From MWCO01 sp964488865 (lineage in GTDB: Bacteria > Myxococcota_A > Polyangia > Polyangiales > Polyangiaceae): DNA of 64,000 nucleotides. Under the pieces are notes generated by a model. The model saw only the letters and a list, made by a program, of their open reading frames with translations. It was not told the origin of the DNA and made no database searches. This document shows, piece by piece, positions 60,493 to 64,000 of this stretch. The translations under genes and the position numbers were made by a program. How positions within the stretch are numbered: the first letter of the stretch is position 1; every line of letters starts with the position of its first letter. Where the stretch lies: positions 1 through 64,000 of the forward strand of contig CAZAWR010000040.1 of assembly GCA_964488865.1 (NCBI GenBank), read 5' to 3'.

Positions 60493-62046
60493 TCACCCGC
60501 CATTCGCGGACCGAACGGACGCCTCCACGGCCCGCCGCACGACCGTCTGCAGCATGGCCGCGTCCGCTTCGTCGATGTGCGAGATGCGTGGCAGATGGAT
60601 GAAGCCCGCCACCCGGCTCGTGCCTTCCGACTCCGACATCAGCCGGTAAAAGAGGTTGTTGCACACGTACCGGCCCGGGTCGTCACTCATGCCCACGGCG
60701 ATCCCGTCCGCTTCCAACTGCTGGCGAATGACCTCGACCGGCAACCCCGTTTGCAGCTCGTCAGGCCCTCCTTCGACGACACGGGTTCCCTCCTCCACCA
60801 CGCCCCGGTTGTCCGGGATTCCCCCCGAAAACGTCGCGGAGTCCTTTCGGTTGTAGGCCACCCTCTCGAGATCGACGATCGACCGGCCTTGCCCAAAGCC
60901 GATCACCACATCCGGCGCACAGGCGGAAAGCACGCGGGCCATCATGTTCGCCGCCGAATCGAACTCCACCGGCAGCACCACGGCCATGGCCGAAACCCCC
61001 GCAAGCCCCGTCGCGTCGAACCGCGTGACCGCGTGCTCCGACACGTTGTCTCCTGTCGCGTCCGCCGGGAACGGTTCAAACCCCGTGAGCAGCACCCGAG
61101 TCGTGCCGTCGACGAACGAACAAGCAGGGTCGCCGTCCCGCACCGTCACGCGGCTCGTGGCACGCGTCCAGTCCCCGGTAACCATGTGAAACATCACCCG
61201 GGAGGGCCTGGCGCACCCCTGCAGCAACGGCCCGACGGGTACCGAATGATGGGCGCGAAACTCGGTATCCACGCGGGTTGCCTCGCCCGAGGCGAGCAGC
61301 GCGTCCAAGTTGGGGGTGACATCGACCCCGTCACAGGCCACGCGCAGTACCGCATAGTCCGGCGGGTCCCGAAACTCGACCTCGAACCGGCCGTCGTCCA
61401 CGAGGGCGTCCGAGCCGGGCGCCACCAGAACGCCCCTGCGCGTGCGGAACAGTTCGACGTAGTCCACTCGCGCCGACACCTGACCGTCCCAGACAACCTC
61501 CACCTGGACCGGGCCTTCTTCTTGTTGATCGACCGGAATGCGGAGGTTCTGGTACACGTTCGGCGTCTCGAACGCGCCGCGAAGCACCTGCTTTCGCACG
61601 ACCTCGTTGCCCGACGGGCCCACCACGCGCACCGTCAGGACCGGAGCGTCCTCCTCGCAGAAGCAACCAGCACTCCCCGTCGGCTCCGTGACCATCGCCC
61701 GAACGTTGAGCATGAACCGGCCCCTGCCCAGGGAGGTCGACGCAGCGGAGCACACGACACCTGCCCCGTGCGCCGGCGCATGCAAGCCCAACCCCTCCAA
61801 CTCCGGCACGCCCGTGCGAGCCTCGCACCCCGCTTCCGCCTCCCATACCTGCGCGTCCAGCGGGTGACCCTCACCATCGTACTTGCCGTCCAAAAAGTCG
61901 TGGTACAGCCCGTCGGGCGCCTCGTCCCGCATCTTCTGGGCTGGCGAAGGGGTCGACGACACACCCTCGTCCTCCGCGCTGCAACCGAACAAGCCGGCAA
62001 GGGCAAACATCGCAACGAGGGAGTGGATCGTGCGCACGGTGACCAT
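60493..62046 (-). CDS. lipoprotein with a pyroglutamyl peptidase (C15) domain
   Basis: A 517-residue exported protein. The signal peptide ends LAGLFGC, a plausible lipobox. The N-terminal ~300 residues are beta-rich with Cys pairs (CFCEED) and a CBM/discoidin-like jelly-roll look (FMLNVRAMV, RIPVDQQEEGPVQVEVVWDG). Residues about 305-517 are a pyroglutamyl peptidase I domain: TGFEPFPADATGDNVS, IGFGQGRSIVDLERVAYN, GRYVCNNLFYRLM and FIHLPRISH. The Glu (DLER), Cys (YVCNN) and His (FIHLP) of the C15 triad are all present. C15 enzymes are normally small cytosolic proteins of about 215 residues, so this secreted two-domain form is unusual. It presumably releases pyroglutamate from peptides outside the inner membrane. 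Confidence 0.85.
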   Translation of the reverse strand: MVTVRTIHSLVAMFALAGLFGCSAEDEGVSSTPSPAQKMRDEAPDGLYHDFLDGKYDGEGHPLDAQVWEAEAGCEARTGVPELEGLGLHAPAHGAGVVCSAASTSLGRGRFMLNVRAMVTEPTGSAGCFCEEDAPVLTVRVVGPSGNEVVRKQVLRGAFETPNVYQNLRIPVDQQEEGPVQVEVVWDGQVSARVDYVELFRTRRGVLVAPGSDALVDDGRFEVEFRDPPDYAVLRVACDGVDVTPNLDALLASGEATRVDTEFRAHHSVPVGPLLQGCARPSRVMFHMVTGDWTRATSRVTVRDGDPACSFVDGTTRVLLTGFEPFPADATGDNVSEHAVTRFDATGLAGVSAMAVVLPVEFDSAANMMARVLSACAPDVVIGFGQGRSIVDLERVAYNRKDSATFSGGIPDNRGVVEEGTRVVEGGPDELQTGLPVEVIRQQLEADGIAVGMSDDPGRYVCNNLFYRLMSESEGTSRVAGFIHLPRISHIDEADAAMLQTVVRRAVEASVRSANGG

Positions 62047-62077
62047 TGTGCTCTGGTGATGTGCGGTTCGCAACGTC

Positions 62078-63907
62078 TCACTCCAGGCAAACCCAGAACC
62101 CGTTCGGGTCCACGCGATGGCCCACCAGCGTCCCCGACGGACACGTGTCCCAGGACCCGGTTCCCAGGGCCGTCGCCGCCCCTGCTTGCACGCGGTACAG
62201 CGTTCCTGCGTCCGCCACGACGTTGCCTACGTGAAAGACGCGGTCCGCGAGGTCCGCGCGCGCGCAGAGCCAGAACCCGTTCGACTGGAAGTCGCGCCCG
62301 ACCTCGGTCGTGCCTTCGGGGCACTCACCCCATCCAGCCCCTCGCAATCGACTCGCGCCGAACGAAGAGTCCACCACGTCGAGCCAGCCTGCGTCGGCAC
62401 GCACGGTCCCGAAGTAGGCCTCGGCCCCAGGCGGTCCGGGCGACAGCGGACCCGAGAGGTGCACCAGGACCCCGTCGCCCGGCGACAGGCTCACCGGGAA
62501 CCGACTCCCCGATCCGAACGTCGTGGCACCTGCCACCGGGACGAAAGCTCCCGATTCGAGGTCAAGCACCCGCACCGAATCGGGTGGCGATGCGACGACC
62601 ACGTCGGTTGGCGTCACTGCGGCGTAGTCGCGGTTCACCAGAAGCGCGTAGGCCGAGTCCCCCACGGAGAACAAGCCCACGGTCACGGGAGCGGCGCTCG
62701 GAACGTACACGAGGTCACCGGGAGCGCGCGGCACGGTGCCGACCGAAAGCGGGCCGTTGTGGAATACCCTCGTAGACGTCGCCGCCGCGAGATACGGCCC
62801 TATCGCATGCAGCGTGGCATTGATCGACTTCACTTCCTCGTACTGCTGGGTGAGCTGTCCCGACGCCGTGACGATGCCATCCCCGAAGTTTTCTGGGCTC
62901 CCCACGGGGGACCAGTACGTGAAGTACAGGACACCCGTTCCTCCGTATGCGAGCGTGTGCAGTGCAGCCCAGCGCTTCTCGGGTCCGTTGGTCGGGCGAT
63001 GACCGTTGTAGCTGATCGATTGGATGTATTGCCCGAAGGGGACTCCCCGGGCGATCGCTTGGGCGCGCACCACGGCGAGGTTCGCGAAGAACGTCGCGCC
63101 ATCGGTCCCGTCGGAAAGGAAGTTGTAGTGGTCGTAGGTGAAGTAAGCAGGCTTCACGGTGTCGAGGAACGAGGCGACGTAGGCGTCATAGGTGGCAGTG
63201 CCGAGCTGGGCCGCGCTGGCGTAGTCAGGAAAGAGGTTGATTTCGGCGTGGTGGACTGGGTCCCTCGCGAGCAGTCCGGTGGTCACGGCAGCGAGAGCGG
63301 GAAAGGCCGCAGCGCCGGGCTCGTCCACGATGTGATACGCCCGTAGGGCCGAGGAGGACCCGTAGTCGGCCACGAGCCCATCGAGGTTGGCGTCCACGTT
63401 TTGGCCCGCCGCTGCCTCGTAGGCACGTAGGTCCGTCACCACGGCCTCGATCCCAGCTTGCCCCGCGAGGTCGAGCATCGTCTGGTTGTACGTTGCCTGG
63501 AACGTGGAGCCGTCACACGCGTTGGACATGACGGTGAAGCCGGCCCCGACGATCTCGGCGACCCGCTGAGCGTTCAGCTCACTGGCCGGCGGCCCGCACC
63601 AGAACCCCACGACGATCTCGCCCGTGGGCAGCGCGCCCCCTGCGCCAGCACCCCCGGAAGCCCCTGCGGAACCGCTGCTTCCCGCCAGCCCGCCCGCGCC
63701 CCCTCCCGCGGCTCCCGTCGCGCCGGTTCCCGCCGAACCGCCTACCTGCTCGCCCCCTGCTCCCCCTGGGCCGCTCCCACCGGCACCCCCGGTAGGGGAC
63801 GACCCCGAAGAGCCCGCCTCATCCCCCCCACAGGCGCAAGATACGGCGCCCGCCGAAAGCGTGAGCGTGAGGACCCCTGCCCAACACCGTCCTGGTAGCT
63901 GGCTCAT
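62078..63907 (-). CDS. secreted glycosidase-like lipoprotein with Gly-rich linker
   Basis: A 609-residue lipoprotein. The signal ends near AVSCACGGDE and is followed by a ~70-residue Gly/Ala/Ser-rich linker. The main domain shows TIM-barrel-like spacing: IVVGFWCGPPASELNAQRVAEI near the start, and LRAYHIVDEPGAAAFPALAA. In that segment the DEP pair resembles the acid/base Asp/Glu of GH42-like beta-galactosidases; THYN/GHRP and VLYFTYW follow. A C-terminal beta-region has two similar Trp/Cys motifs (SNGFWLCAR, PNGFWVCLE) about 65 residues apart. It likely hydrolyses a polysaccharide at the cell surface, but the family is not certain. Positions 63908-64000 are non-coding as far as I can see, with a ggaacgggaacaggaaatg run near 63968. 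Confidence 0.75.
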   Translation of the reverse strand: MSQLPGRCWAGVLTLTLSAGAVSCACGGDEAGSSGSSPTGGAGGSGPGGAGGEQVGGSAGTGATGAAGGGAGGLAGSSGSAGASGGAGAGGALPTGEIVVGFWCGPPASELNAQRVAEIVGAGFTVMSNACDGSTFQATYNQTMLDLAGQAGIEAVVTDLRAYEAAAGQNVDANLDGLVADYGSSSALRAYHIVDEPGAAAFPALAAVTTGLLARDPVHHAEINLFPDYASAAQLGTATYDAYVASFLDTVKPAYFTYDHYNFLSDGTDGATFFANLAVVRAQAIARGVPFGQYIQSISYNGHRPTNGPEKRWAALHTLAYGGTGVLYFTYWSPVGSPENFGDGIVTASGQLTQQYEEVKSINATLHAIGPYLAAATSTRVFHNGPLSVGTVPRAPGDLVYVPSAAPVTVGLFSVGDSAYALLVNRDYAAVTPTDVVVASPPDSVRVLDLESGAFVPVAGATTFGSGSRFPVSLSPGDGVLVHLSGPLSPGPPGAEAYFGTVRADAGWLDVVDSSFGASRLRGAGWGECPEGTTEVGRDFQSNGFWLCARADLADRVFHVGNVVADAGTLYRVQAGAATALGTGSWDTCPSGTLVGHRVDPNGFWVCLE

Positions 63908-64000
63908 GGGGCACCAGCATAGCCCAAACAGGATCACACGGAGCCGACGCCAACCTGGTGAGTGCGGAACGGGAACAGGAAATGGGCAAGCGCTTCGGTT

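Overview
The window is one contiguous stretch of a high-GC bacterial chromosome with about 50 genes and no rRNA, tRNA, CRISPR array, prophage or transposase that I can recognise. The gene content points to a myxobacterium (Myxococcota; a Polyangiales/Sandaracinaceae-like member is my inference). The signs are eukaryote-like Ser/Thr kinases, a von Willebrand A protein ending in a MYXO-CTERM-like sorting tail, an AgmX/PglI-type zinc-ribbon/GYF protein, many lipoproteins with Gly/Thr/Ala-rich linkers, and Asp/Cys calcium-binding-like repeats.

Layout. 1-8.2 kb: truncated lipoprotein, pgeF, Ser/Thr kinase, a LytS/LytTR two-component pair, an intergenic block dense in perfect hairpins, and secreted proteins including the VWA protein. 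8.2-21.2 kb: GT-C-like membrane protein, enoyl-CoA hydratase, recD2, AgmX-like protein, degenerate metallophosphoesterase, glnE, and a sugar-nucleotide epimerase. 21.2-30.1 kb: lipoprotein, YkgJ-like protein, YbjN-like protein, M3 peptidase, transpeptidase, YjbQ, and acyl-CoA dehydrogenase. 30.3-34.0 kb: a co-directional group with a TatA-like micro-ORF, an SDR, a CPBP membrane protease and a crotonyl-CoA carboxylase/reductase fused to CBS domains. 34.3-40.5 kb: a housekeeping operon yajC-secD-secF-recJ. 40.5-43.0 kb: a radical SAM/SPASM enzyme divergent from a secreted six-repeat Cys-rich protein. 43.0-47.7 kb: Ser/Thr kinase, a MinD/J-like/RodZ-HTH fusion and a GT-C protein. 47.8-64 kb: acyltransferase, LysM protein, an RpoH-like sigma factor followed by an S41 protease, MBL hydrolase, DUF218 protein, HEAT-cyclophilin lipoprotein, coaX, an orphan FecCD permease, alanine aminotransferase, a lipoprotein pyroglutamyl-peptidase fusion and a glycosidase-like lipoprotein.

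The most interesting locus is 40480-42969. A SPASM-type radical SAM protein with all expected cluster cysteines sits divergently beside a 291-residue protein. After a charged leader and a hydrophobic segment, that protein has six ~38-residue repeats, each with four Cys, an acidic DxDxDG-like loop and an invariant Tyr-x-Ala-Pro; the sixth copy forms the C-terminus. I propose it as a candidate undescribed radical-SAM-modified repeat protein. The link is inference from proximity and motif regularity.

The intergenic DNA holds several repeat families. One is a 106-bp two-hairpin element in two copies 20.6 kb apart. Another is a ~165-bp composite element at two convergent gene junctions, with a third partial copy near the left end. 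The third is a cluster of four perfect hairpins next to a 33-bp tandem repeat at 4.4-4.7 kb. Two of these elements supply the 3' ends of neighbouring reading frames.
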